64,000 nt of DNA from Dyella humicola (lineage in GTDB: Bacteria; Pseudomonadota; Gammaproteobacteria; Xanthomonadales; Rhodanobacteraceae). The stretch lies in contig NZ_JAPDPC010000003.1 in assembly GCF_026283945.1 (NCBI RefSeq), positions 248,001-312,000 of the forward strand, read 5' to 3'. The notes below the pieces were generated by a model that searched no databases, had not been told where the DNA came from, and saw only the letters and a list, made by a program, of their open reading frames with translations. The position numbers were made by a program, and so were the translations under genes. Every line of letters begins with the position of its first letter. Within the stretch, counting starts at the first letter, position 1. Shown piece by piece: positions 1 through 8,199 of the stretch.

Positions 1-703
1 CGTCGATGCAGCGATCGAGGCGGCCCTCCGGCGTGTAGCGAGCGACACGTCCAAGCCCCCACTGCGCATTCCACAGTCCACCTTCGCTATCGACGATGGA
101 GCCATCCGGTTCGCCATGCGGATCGTCGATCCGGGCAAAGTCTCGTGGCGCACCGCAGTCGTCGCCGTAGTCGCAGACCCGGATCACCGGCGTGGTGGAA
201 TCGCAGAAATACATGCGCTCGCCGCCGGGACTGAAGGCGATGCTGTTGCTGATCGCCACCCCGGGCAGGGACAGGCGCTCGAGCGAGAGATTGCGGTTGA
301 GGCGATAAAACGACCCGACCGGCAGCCTGGGGCCACCATCGGCCGGCTCATGGAACGTACCGAACACGAAGCGACCGCTGCGATCGCAGGCACCATCGTT
401 GATCCGCGTCGGCTGTTGCGCTTCCACCTCGGTGATGGGCGTCAGGGTCTGGCTGGCCGGATGGAAGAACGCCAGCCGGGATGCCAGGCCCAGCAGCAGC
501 CAGCCGTCCTCCTCGCATAGCGCAAAGCAGCCCAGCTGTTCCGGCAGCAGCCAGTGGTCGAGCGCGCCTTCGTCGATGCGATAGCGCCATAGCGTCGACG
601 CGTGGATGTCGGTCCAGTACAGCGCCTGCTCACGCTCGCACCAGACGATGCCTTCGCCCAACTCGTTCTGCAGCAGGACAGCGACGCCAGCGACGCCGTT
701 CAT
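1..703 (-). CDS. SMP-30/gluconolactonase family lactonase (3' end outside window)
   Basis: Predicted sugar lactonase that would hydrolyse the galactono-lactone made by the adjacent dehydrogenase. About 234 residues are visible; the C-terminus runs off the window edge. Reading from the ATG at 703, the family motifs appear in order: LGEGIVW near residue 15 (metal-binding Glu), LYWTDIH, RINDGACDRSGRFVFGT (metal/substrate Asn), AISNSIAFSPGGERMYFCDS and EPDGSIVDSEGGLWNA (catalytic Asp region). Its ATG overlaps the TGA of the upstream dehydrogenase (ATGA at 700-703), so it is translationally coupled and is the last visible gene of the galactonate operon. Family is clear; galactono-lactone as substrate is inferred from context. 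Confidence 0.9.
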   Translation of the reverse strand, partial: MNGVAGVAVLLQNELGEGIVWCEREQALYWTDIHASTLWRYRIDEGALDHWLLPEQLGCFALCEEDGWLLLGLASRLAFFHPASQTLTPITEVEAQQPTRINDGACDRSGRFVFGTFHEPADGGPRLPVGSFYRLNRNLSLERLSLPGVAISNSIAFSPGGERMYFCDSTTPVIRVCDYGDDCGAPRDFARIDDPHGEPDGSIVDSEGGLWNAQWGLGRVARYTPEGRLDRCID

Positions 704-1464
704 GCCCAACCGCCGTCCACGATGAACTGTTGGCCGGTACACATGCGGCTATCGTCGGCGGCCAGGAACAGCGCGGCGCGCGCGATGTCATCCGCCATCA
801 GGTGGCCCGGCAGGCATTGCAGCCGGGCGATGTCCGCCTCGCCTGCGGCATCGAGCCATAGTTCGCGCTGCTTCGGGGTGATCACCCAGCCGGGCACCAG
901 GGCGTTGATGCGGATGCGCTCTTTGCCAAGCTCGCGGGCGAGTCCGTTGACGAGGCCGAGCACGGCGGCCTTGGCCGCGGCATAGATCGGGTAGCCGGCG
1001 TTCTTCTTCATCCACCCGGTGGAGCCCAGGCAGATCACCGAGCCGGCGCCAAGTTCGCGCATGTCGTCGCGCACCGCCTTCGTGGCGAAGTAGTGGTGCC
1101 GCAGGTTGACGGCGATACTGCGATCGAAATCCTGTGGCGTGGTCGCGTCGAACGCATGGCGTACATCATTGGCGGCGTTGTTGATCAGCACGCCGATGGG
1201 GCCGTGCACGGCGCGGGCGGCGTCGATGGCGGCCTTGAGGGCGTCAAGATCGGTGACGTCGCCGGTGAGGAATCGTGGTCGATGGCGCACATGGCCGAGC
1301 GCATCGACGAGGACCTTGCCGTTTGCCTCGTCGATATCGACAAAGCTCACCCGGCTGCCCTGGTCGGCGAAATGTTCCACGAGTGCAGCGCCGATTCCGC
1401 TGGCGCCGCCCGAGATGAAGACGTGCCGGTCGACGAGGCTGGGGTAAGTCGCAAAGTGGCTCAT
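700..1464 (-). CDS. SDR-family sugar dehydrogenase (probable galactose 1-dehydrogenase)
   Basis: Short-chain dehydrogenase of 254 residues. It shows the Rossmann motif GGASGIG (19-25), acidic residues ending beta-2 (D43/D45, favouring NAD+ over NADP+), INNAAND (95-100), catalytic S148, Y161 and K165 (YAAAK), and a C-terminal VDGGWA. The ATG at 1464 has a GGTGAG ribosome-binding site and lies 2 bp after the dgoD stop; a GTG nine bases upstream is the alternative. Sitting between galactonate dehydratase and a lactonase, it most likely oxidises D-galactose (or a related aldose) to the lactone, the first step of the De Ley-Doudoroff route. Substrate is inferred; L-arabinose or L-fucose dehydrogenase remains possible. 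Confidence 0.88.
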   Translation of the reverse strand: MSHFATYPSLVDRHVFISGGASGIGAALVEHFADQGSRVSFVDIDEANGKVLVDALGHVRHRPRFLTGDVTDLDALKAAIDAARAVHGPIGVLINNAANDVRHAFDATTPQDFDRSIAVNLRHHYFATKAVRDDMRELGAGSVICLGSTGWMKKNAGYPIYAAAKAAVLGLVNGLARELGKERIRINALVPGWVITPKQRELWLDAAGEADIARLQCLPGHLMADDIARAALFLAADDSRMCTGQQFIVDGGWA

Positions 1465-1466
1465 GC

Positions 1467-2615
1467 TCACCACTCCGCCACGCTGCCGTCGGCATGACGC
1501 CAGACGGGGTTGCGCCAGCGATGTCCCACGGCGGCGCGCTCGGCGACGTAGGCCTCATTCACCGTGATGCCAAGTCCCGGCCCGCCCGGAATCGCCACGC
1601 AACCGTCCTGGTAGGCGAACACGCTGCGGTCCTCGACGTAGTCAAGCAAATCGTTCGCCGCGTTGTAATGGATGCCCAGGCTCTGCTCCTGGATGAAAGC
1701 GTTGTGGCACAAGGCATCGAGCTGCAGATTGGCCGCCAGCGCGATCGGGCCGAGCGGGCAGTGAAACGCGACGGCCACGTCATAGGCTTCGGCCATCGCG
1801 GCGATCTTGCGCGTTTCGGTGATGCCGCCGGCGTGTGACGGATCGGGCTGCAGGATGTCGACGCCGCCCATGGCCAGCACGCGCTTGAAGTCGGCGCGGT
1901 GGTACAGGCGCTCGCCCAGCGCGATCGGCGCCGGCGAGAGCGCTGCCAGTTCAGGCAATGCCTCCAGATGTTCGGACAGCACCGGCTCTTCGATGAACAT
2001 GAGCTTGAATGGTGCCAGTTCGCGCATCAGCACCTTGGCCATCGGTTTGTGCACGCGACCGTGGAAGTCCAGCCCGATGCCTACCTGCGGTCCCACCGCA
2101 TCGCGAACCGCCTGCACGTTGGCCAGCACCTGTTCGACCTTGGCGTAGGTGTCGACATACTGCAGTTCTTCCGTGGCATTCATCTTCACCGCGGTGAAGC
2201 CACCGGCGACGGCCTGCTGCGCGGCGCGCGCCGTGTCGGCCGGGCGGTCCCCGCCGATCCAGGAATACACGCGGATGCGCTCGCGCACCGGACCACCAAG
2301 CAGGGCGTGCACGGGCTGGCCCAGGTCCTTGCCCTTGATGTCCCACAACGCCTGGTCGATGCCGGCGATGGCGCTCATCAGCACCGGGCCGCCGCGGTAG
2401 AAGCCGGAGCGATACATCACGCTCCACAGGTCCTCGATATGGCGGGGGTCCTTGCCGATCAGGTAATCCGACAATTCGTCCACCGCGGCAGCGACGGTGT
2501 GGGCGCGTCCTTCGACGATGGGTTCGCCCCATCCGCATAGGCCTTGGTCGGTATCGATGCGCAGGAACAGCCAGCGCGGCGGGACGACGAAGGTGGTGAG
2601 GCCTGTGATCTTCAT
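1467..2615 (-). CDS. dgoD: D-galactonate dehydratase
   Basis: Enolase-superfamily enzyme that dehydrates D-galactonate to 2-dehydro-3-deoxy-D-galactonate. From the ATG at 2615 the product is 382 residues, the length of E. coli DgoD. The expected active site falls at the same numbering: metal ligands D183, E209 and E235 (in DFH, EEP, LGER) and acid/base H185 and H285 (HCPLGP). The N-terminus MKITGLTTF and the capping domain are intact. The ATG overlaps the aldolase stop (ATGA), so the open frame extending further upstream is not coding. This residue match makes it the best-supported substrate assignment in the operon. Confidence 0.96.
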   Translation of the reverse strand: MKITGLTTFVVPPRWLFLRIDTDQGLCGWGEPIVEGRAHTVAAAVDELSDYLIGKDPRHIEDLWSVMYRSGFYRGGPVLMSAIAGIDQALWDIKGKDLGQPVHALLGGPVRERIRVYSWIGGDRPADTARAAQQAVAGGFTAVKMNATEELQYVDTYAKVEQVLANVQAVRDAVGPQVGIGLDFHGRVHKPMAKVLMRELAPFKLMFIEEPVLSEHLEALPELAALSPAPIALGERLYHRADFKRVLAMGGVDILQPDPSHAGGITETRKIAAMAEAYDVAVAFHCPLGPIALAANLQLDALCHNAFIQEQSLGIHYNAANDLLDYVEDRSVFAYQDGCVAIPGGPGLGITVNEAYVAERAAVGHRWRNPVWRHADGSVAEW

Positions 2616-3250
2616 GCGGCATCGCCCTTGGCAGCGAGGTGGGACTGCCAGGCATCGGCGAAGGCGCGCGCGCGCAAGGCGACGTCGCTGGCTTGGCGGC
2701 CTGGCGCGTAGAGTGAGGACCCGATGCCGAAGCCGGCGGCGCCCGCGGCCAGCCATGGCGCCATGGCTTCGGGGGTCACGCCTCCGACGGGCAATACCGC
2801 TGTTCCAGGCGGCAGTACGGCTAACCATGCCTTGAGCGCGGCGGGGCCGATCTGTTCGGCGGGAAACAATTTGAGTGCATCGGCACCCGCGGCCAGCGCG
2901 GCGAACGCTTCGGTAGGTGTCGCCACGCCGGGCACGCAGTACAGGCCGGCCCGCTTGCTTGCGCGGATCACCTCGCCATCGGCGTGCGGCATCACGATCA
3001 GGCGCCCACCCACGGCGGCGACGTCATCCACCCGGACAGGATCGATCACCGTGCCCGCGCCGATCAGCGCGCGATCACCGAAGGCGTCGACCAGGCGGCG
3101 AATGCTTTCCACCGGCTCCGGCGAGTTGAGCGGCACTTCAAGCACGCGAAAGCAGGCTTCGATCAGCACGGCGCCGATGTCCACGGCTTCCGCGGGACGA
3201 AGTCCGCGCAGGATGGCGACCAGGGGAAAGGATGTCAGCCAGGCGTTCAT
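2612..3250 (-). CDS. dgoA: 2-dehydro-3-deoxy-6-phosphogalactonate aldolase
   Basis: Class I KDPG/KDPGal aldolase of 212 residues that splits KDPGal into pyruvate and glyceraldehyde 3-phosphate. The Schiff-base lysine is K127 in ALKLFPAEQ, next to the family Lys (126) of E. coli DgoA. The N-terminal PLVAILRGLRP, the EVPLNSPEP strand and the phosphate-binding GGVTPE...GIGSSLY segment are all present. The start at 3250 overlaps the kinase stop (ATGA at 3247-3250). It completes the pathway with dgoK and dgoD. KDPG activity cannot be excluded from sequence, but context argues for the galacto epimer. Confidence 0.95.
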   Translation of the reverse strand: MNAWLTSFPLVAILRGLRPAEAVDIGAVLIEACFRVLEVPLNSPEPVESIRRLVDAFGDRALIGAGTVIDPVRVDDVAAVGGRLIVMPHADGEVIRASKRAGLYCVPGVATPTEAFAALAAGADALKLFPAEQIGPAALKAWLAVLPPGTAVLPVGGVTPEAMAPWLAAGAAGFGIGSSLYAPGRQASDVALRARAFADAWQSHLAAKGDAA

Positions 3251-4173
3251 CAGGTCATCGCGTGATTTGGAAGCAGTGAGGCCACGCTGGCAAGGCGCCA
3301 CAGGCCTGCCGCCGCCGTGTCCCCGGCGGCCTTGAGCAGATGCAGGTCGAACGATTCCGCAGCGCGCTGGTAACGCGTGACGAGCGCTTCGTCGCCCACG
3401 ATGTGCAAGGTGGCCTGCGGTTTCGTCCAGCCGGCAGCCAGCGCAGCGCGGAACTCTTCGCCAATCAACAGGCCGGAGAGATAGTCGGCGACGGAGGTGG
3501 GGGCGAGTTCGCCATCGAGCATCAGCGTGCGGGCAAGAAAAATGCGCGACAACACGCCCGCCGCACCACTCTCCCGCGCCGTCAGCACGCCTTGCCGAAA
3601 TGCCTGCTCATCGATCGTGGGCGCCGGCAGCGACGCACCAAGTACCGAGTGCTGATACAACAAGTGAAACAATTCGCCGGTCATCGCGGTGGCCAGGCGC
3701 GCGACCTTGCCATGGCGCACGCGCACCCATTTGCTGTGCGTGCCGGGAAGCAGGATGTCCGACTCGCGCGCAGCGCCCGGCTCGCGCACGAGTAGCCCGG
3801 CGACCTGGGTTTCCTCGCCGCGCATCACGTCGGGGCGCGAAGGGTCGCGCAGGCCTGGGACGATGTAAAACAGGCGTCCTTGCGCGGTAGACAGTCGCAG
3901 CAGTGACGCTGCCAGCGCGTCGGTGCTGGCCGGCGCGTCCAGGTACGGTGCTTCGCGCCAGCCGTTGCGACTACCGACCATGCCGCAGGCGATCACCGGC
4001 GTTGGCGGCCAGCCATCCACCGCCTCGGCGAAGGCACCTTCGAAACCGGTGTCGGGCAAGTGAGCGACGCCCCAGGGCAGGGCGCGCGCCTCCAGCACCT
4101 CGCCGCGCACACCGAGCCGATACGCTCGCAAATGCGTGCTGCCCCAGTCGAGCGCGATGAGCGCGGTGGTCAC
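3250..4173 (-). CDS. dgoK: 2-dehydro-3-deoxygalactonokinase
   Basis: Phosphorylates 2-dehydro-3-deoxy-galactonate to the 6-phosphate. The product is 307 residues (E. coli DgoK 292). It has the ASKHA-type phosphate-1 loop IALDWGSTHLRAY at the N-terminus, ACGMVGSRNGWREAPYL and LLPGTHSKWVRV, all typical of the DgoK family. I chose the GTG at 4173 because it lies 2 bp after the dgoR TAG and starts exactly at the conserved N-terminus; the frame continues upstream as an antisense-like shadow of dgoR. Cytoplasmic, second gene of the operon. Confidence 0.94.
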   Translation of the reverse strand: MTTALIALDWGSTHLRAYRLGVRGEVLEARALPWGVAHLPDTGFEGAFAEAVDGWPPTPVIACGMVGSRNGWREAPYLDAPASTDALAASLLRLSTAQGRLFYIVPGLRDPSRPDVMRGEETQVAGLLVREPGAARESDILLPGTHSKWVRVRHGKVARLATAMTGELFHLLYQHSVLGASLPAPTIDEQAFRQGVLTARESGAAGVLSRIFLARTLMLDGELAPTSVADYLSGLLIGEEFRAALAAGWTKPQATLHIVGDEALVTRYQRAAESFDLHLLKAAGDTAAAGLWRLASVASLLPNHAMT

Positions 4174-4175
4174 GG

Positions 4176-4895
4176 CTAGGCCTTTTTGCGCTTGCGCTTG
4201 CGGTCGCGCTGCAGGCTCGCGTGCGAGTCGGCAATCATGGTCAGCATGGCCTTGCGCGCGGCTTCGGGCTGTTTGCGGCGGATGGCGTCCAGGACTTTCT
4301 GGTGGTGCGGCAGCGAATACTTGAAGTCGCTCACGTTGCGGGCCGACAGCGTGAAGAACGTGCCGAGCGAAGACTCCACCACGGAGAACAGCGATTGCAG
4401 CAATTCGTTGCAGGTCGCGCGCAGCACGGCATCGTGGAACTGCAGGTCGGCCTCGGTCCATGCCTCGAGTGTCTGCGCCGCCGCCATGGCCCGAAACGAC
4501 TGCTCGATCTGGGCCAGCTGGGCGCTGGTGCGCCGACGCGCAGCCGCGGCGGCCGCCGCCGGTTCGATGATTTCGCGCATCTCGACCAGCTTGTCGACGA
4601 AATCGTCGGTGGGCATGGAAGCGCAACGCCAGGCGAGCACGTCGGCGTCAAGCTGGTTCCAGTGCTGCTCTTCGAGCACGCGGGCACCCACCCCCGTGCG
4701 CGATTCGATCAGGCCCTTGGCGGACAGCACCTTGAGCGCTTCACGCAAGGCCGTGCGGCTCACATCGAGGCTTTCAGCCAGCGTCTCTTCGCGCGGCAGC
4801 ACGTCACCCGGCTTTACCTTGCCACTGACGATGCGCTGGCCGAGCTCGTGCATCACGTGTCCGTAAAGGCTGCGGACGGCGTTCGACTTCCTCAT
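4176..4895 (-). CDS. dgoR: GntR/FadR-family regulator of galactonate genes
   Basis: Transcription factor of 239 residues from the ATG at 4895: an N-terminal winged helix (EETLAESLDVSRTALREALKVL recognition region, then LIESRTGVGARV) followed by an all-helical FCD ligand domain with metal-site residues such as the DLQFHD aspartate and histidine and HHQKVLDAI. It heads the operon and precedes dgoK by 2 bp, as in enterobacterial dgo operons where DgoR is a galactonate-responsive repressor. Two FadR-type operator matches lie upstream. An ATG at 4925 is an alternative start; 4895 is preferred because the FadR-type N-terminus begins there, with GGGG just upstream. Confidence 0.92.
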   Translation of the reverse strand: MRKSNAVRSLYGHVMHELGQRIVSGKVKPGDVLPREETLAESLDVSRTALREALKVLSAKGLIESRTGVGARVLEEQHWNQLDADVLAWRCASMPTDDFVDKLVEMREIIEPAAAAAAARRRTSAQLAQIEQSFRAMAAAQTLEAWTEADLQFHDAVLRATCNELLQSLFSVVESSLGTFFTLSARNVSDFKYSLPHHQKVLDAIRRKQPEAARKAMLTMIADSHASLQRDRKRKRKKA

Positions 4896-4960
4896 GAGAT
4901 ACCCCGGCTCCCCTGTTCCGACCATGCTCGATGTGCTGCGCAGCGCACCGCTCGAAGCAA

Positions 4961-4971
4961 TTGTCATACAA
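4961..4971. promoter_or_regulatory. Putative DgoR operator 1
   Basis: TTGTCATACAA matches the FadR-subfamily GntR consensus TNGTNNNACNA at every fixed position and is nearly palindromic. It sits 66 bp upstream of the dgoR start in an otherwise GC-rich stretch, where binding would control the catabolic operon and autoregulate dgoR. Confidence 0.65.
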
Positions 4972-5230
4972 ATTGACTATAAGCATCTGCAGGCGATCTG
5001 CCAAGCAATGTTGCGCGATGCCTTCCATGACGCGATCGGCCCGCTGCAAGTGCGACGCGATCCCCGATGACGCGCTGCGGTAAGCGACATCCATTTCATG
5101 GATCCCTCGCGCCGCCACCACACTGCTCACAGCATGCCCTGCGGCGCCGGATCGCTCCGCGCGAGCGCCGTGTCATGCCCGTGCCGCATCGCACAAGCCG
5201 GCTCGATCCTGTCGAAAGTTGCTTGCATGA

Positions 5231-5241
5231 TAATCATACAA
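5231..5241. promoter_or_regulatory. Putative DgoR operator 2
   Basis: TAATCATACAA shares the CATACAA half of operator 1 and departs from TNGTNNNACNA by one fixed base. It lies 270 bp from operator 1, on the side of the TonB receptor gene, so it may couple receptor and glycosidase expression to galactonate or allow looping between sites. Confidence 0.5.
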
Positions 5242-5639
5242 TGTGATTGCATGCCCCCGTCAGTCATGCGTCAGGGGGCTCATGATGGATGCGCTGCGCA
5301 GGGTCGCAGCGTGCGATGCCAGCCTGGTTGCGTCGTCATGCGGGCGCTCGACTGGCGGGCAGCTAGGTCTCCACGACGGAGGCCTGCTGCAGAACGTGAG
5401 TGCGGACAACGCCAGCCCGGGGAGGGGCACGCTGGCGATGTTCGGGGAGGCGTCCCTCGTATCAGAACAGGGACCTGTCAACCCCGCTTTTTGAGGGGGG
5501 CGAACAAGCCGTGGGTAGTGGAAGGTGCGCCGTTGGATGGGGGCGAGGGGGACGTATGCGCCAAACATCGCTTCATCCGCAACAAGCCGCCGTCGTTCCA
5601 ATCATGCGAACTGGCAAGTCAAAGGGGAGATTCTTGCTC

Positions 5640-8114
5640 ATGCGTCAACGACTACTACCGGGATATCTGCGCAGCGTGCTGTATGGCGGCGTGGCGATCG
5701 CGCTTTGCGCACCGTTCACCGCCAGGGCGGACGACACGGGGCAGCAGGCCAAGGGCGACGCCGCCACCAGCGCCGCGCCGTCCTCCACGGCGCCTGATGC
5801 GAGCAAGGCCAAGCAGCTTGGCAAGATTGTCGTGACGGCGCAGACGCGCAGCCAGGAAATGCAGGAGGTGCCGATTCCGCTGCAGATCATCACCGCGCAG
5901 CAGATCCAGACGCTGGCTGCCACCGACCTGAGCAAGATTGCGATCTTCGTGCCCGGCCTCGGCGTGGACGGCAGCCAGCCGACCCAGCCTTCGTATTCCT
6001 TGCGCGGCATCAGCACCAGCAACTTCGGCGTGGGCACCGAATCGGCCGTCGGCGTGTACGTCGATGGCGTCTATGCCGCCCGCTCCGGCGGCGCCTTGCT
6101 GGCCTTCAACGATATCCAGCGCATCGAAGTGCTGAAGGGGCCGCAGGGCACCTTGTTCGGCCGCAACGCCGCCGGCGGCGCGATCTCGATCGTCACCAAC
6201 GAGCCGTCCGACAAGTGGGAAGGCAATGCCGTGGTACGCGTGGGCAACGAAGGCCAGCGCTACGGCAGTGCGCTGCTCAACATCCCGCTCAACAACGACA
6301 TGGCGCTGCGCGTCAGCGTGGTGGACAACCAGAGCGACGGCTGGATCAAGAACCAGGCCAACGGCCAGCGTTACGGCGGCAATGACGATTGGGGTAGCCG
6401 CATCGTCTATCGATGGAACATCACGCCGGATACGCGCGTGCTGCTGTCGTGGGACCACGAGCGGCTCGACCAGCTGCCGCGTCCGCAGATCGGCATCGTG
6501 CCGCTGTCGAATAACGTCTACCAGCGACCGCCGTTTCCAGCCGATCCGTCGACGTTTCTCAACCCGCTGCATGCGCCGCTTTACAACGACGCGATCAACG
6601 CCGCCGAGACGCGCACGTTCAACGGCGCCAACCTGGTCGTCGACCACTCGTTCTCGTGGGGCAGCCTGACCTCGACCACCGCGTGGCGCGGGTTCGACAC
6701 CTACAACGACATGGATAACGACGGTACCAACCACGTCGTCAGCTATCTCGACACGGCGAACATCGAACACAACAACAGCTGGTACCAGGAATTCAAGCTG
6801 GCCGGAAACAACGACCTGATGGACTGGGTCAGCGGCGTGAGCTTCTATTCCGAGCAGGCGCGCCAGGGCAGCCAGGTCAATACCAACACCGACAGCCTGG
6901 ATACGCTCGCACAAAACGTGCAGGGGGTCGGCCTGCCGCTGACCGAGATCACCCAGGGTCTGCAGGCCATGGGCCTGCCGTTCTCCTTCCTCGGTGACTC
7001 CTGGCGGGAGCAGATCAACAACGACGGCAGGTTCAAGGCCTACGCCGCGTTCGGCGACGTGATCTGGCACCTCAATGACAAGTGGGACCTCACTACCGGT
7101 CTTCGTTACACGCAGGACCAGAAGTCCTTCACCTGGTACAACGTGCCGCGCCAGGCGCCCGCCTACGACCAGACCCTGGCCGCATTGCAGGCCAGCGGCA
7201 TCTACGACCTGCTGCCGCCGAGCGCGCAGCAGGCGCTGGGGGTGTTCAGCAGCAATATCGTGTTCCCGAATGCCGTTGGCCAATGGGTGCAGAGCAACCG
7301 TACCTGGCATGACCTGAGCCCGCGCGTGGTGCTCAGCTACAAGTTCACGCCTGACGTCATGGGCTACGCCTCGGTCACCAAGGGCTACAAGGCAGGCGGC
7401 TACAACAGCCTCGAGATCGGCTCGGTCTACCAGCCGGAAAAGGTCTGGAACTACGAAATCGGCCTGAAGACGGTGCTGCCCGACTACAACCTGCTGTTGA
7501 ACGCGTCTGCGTACTACTACCGCTACTCGAACCTGCAGTCGAACGTGCTCAATCCGAACTACAACGGGTCGGGCGTGCCGTTCTACATGGTCAACACGAG
7601 TGACCAGCACGCGCACGGCCTGGAGTTCGACGCGCAGTGGGTGCCGATCGATGCCTTGCGCTTCAACCTCACCGGCGCGTACATCAATGCCACCTACCTG
7701 AAGGGTCTGTCGAGCTCGGGCGTGGACCTGTCCGGCCAGCCCACGGGCGAGCCGTACTTCTCCGCCACCACGGGCTTCGATTACACCGTGCATGGCGTCG
7801 CCCATGGCGACCTGGAACTCAGCATGCAGTACGCCTACCGCGGACCCACGCGCTGCAACGCGGACTCGGGTATTCAAGGCAACTGCTATTCGACCCCGGC
7901 CTTCACCATCGGGCAGTCGACTCAGCGCACCGATGCGCGCCTGGACTGGCATACGCCGGACCAGCGCTGGGGTGTGGGCCTGTACGGCAACAACATCTTC
8001 AACAAGCGCTATGTGCTCGGCGTGGGCAACGAAACGACCAGCGTATTTGGCACGCCCTACGCCACGGTCACGCCACCGCGCACTTACGGCATCGAGTTCC
8101 GTGCGCGCTTCTGA
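5640..8114 (+). CDS. TonB-dependent outer-membrane receptor (probable galactoside importer)
   Basis: Outer-membrane receptor of 824 residues with a Sec signal (VLYGGVAIALCAPFTARA), a TonB-box-like segment in LGKIVVTAQTRSQEMQEVPI, a plug with the VEVLKGPQGTLFGRNAAGG-type motif (here RIEVLKGPQGTLFGRNA), and a beta-barrel ending in aromatic-terminated YGIEFRARF. The ATG at 5640 follows GGGGAG by 10 bp; upstream in-frame ATGs lack a signal peptide. It is the first gene of a plus-strand run with four glycosidases and is divergent from the dgo operon, so it probably imports galactose-containing oligosaccharides. The substrate is inferred; iron uptake is less likely in this context. Confidence 0.92.
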   Translation: MRQRLLPGYLRSVLYGGVAIALCAPFTARADDTGQQAKGDAATSAAPSSTAPDASKAKQLGKIVVTAQTRSQEMQEVPIPLQIITAQQIQTLAATDLSKIAIFVPGLGVDGSQPTQPSYSLRGISTSNFGVGTESAVGVYVDGVYAARSGGALLAFNDIQRIEVLKGPQGTLFGRNAAGGAISIVTNEPSDKWEGNAVVRVGNEGQRYGSALLNIPLNNDMALRVSVVDNQSDGWIKNQANGQRYGGNDDWGSRIVYRWNITPDTRVLLSWDHERLDQLPRPQIGIVPLSNNVYQRPPFPADPSTFLNPLHAPLYNDAINAAETRTFNGANLVVDHSFSWGSLTSTTAWRGFDTYNDMDNDGTNHVVSYLDTANIEHNNSWYQEFKLAGNNDLMDWVSGVSFYSEQARQGSQVNTNTDSLDTLAQNVQGVGLPLTEITQGLQAMGLPFSFLGDSWREQINNDGRFKAYAAFGDVIWHLNDKWDLTTGLRYTQDQKSFTWYNVPRQAPAYDQTLAALQASGIYDLLPPSAQQALGVFSSNIVFPNAVGQWVQSNRTWHDLSPRVVLSYKFTPDVMGYASVTKGYKAGGYNSLEIGSVYQPEKVWNYEIGLKTVLPDYNLLLNASAYYYRYSNLQSNVLNPNYNGSGVPFYMVNTSDQHAHGLEFDAQWVPIDALRFNLTGAYINATYLKGLSSSGVDLSGQPTGEPYFSATTGFDYTVHGVAHGDLELSMQYAYRGPTRCNADSGIQGNCYSTPAFTIGQSTQRTDARLDWHTPDQRWGVGLYGNNIFNKRYVLGVGNETTSVFGTPYATVTPPRTYGIEFRARF

Positions 8115-8135
8115 GCGGATGTGCCTGGCCAGAGC

Positions 8136-8163
8136 GGAAGCCGCTGCGGCGGCTTCCACCTTT
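8136..8163 (+). terminator. Hairpin after the receptor gene
   Basis: A perfect 9-bp stem (8136-8144 with 8149-8157) and TGCG loop, followed by ACCTTT, sits between receptor and first glycosidase. It could attenuate transcription so that the receptor is made in excess of the enzymes. Confidence 0.55.
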
Positions 8164-8199
8164 ACAACATCTACCAGCCCTCGATAGGGAACGGCTCCC

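Larger units (their letters stand above)
4896..5639. other. Divergent intergenic control region of the galactoside locus
   Basis: A 744-bp stretch without a convincing gene between the divergent dgoR operon and the TonB receptor gene. It holds two FadR-type operator candidates (separate entries) in its AT-richer part. Frames crossing 5098-5639 lack ribosome-binding sites, conserved motifs and sensible codon use. The GGGGAG at 5624-5629 is the ribosome-binding site used by the receptor gene. Confidence 0.6.

Noticed and set aside
5243-5494. Small plus-strand frame between the dgo operon and the receptor
   Set aside because: No Shine-Dalgarno sequence and no conserved pattern; lies in the control region.
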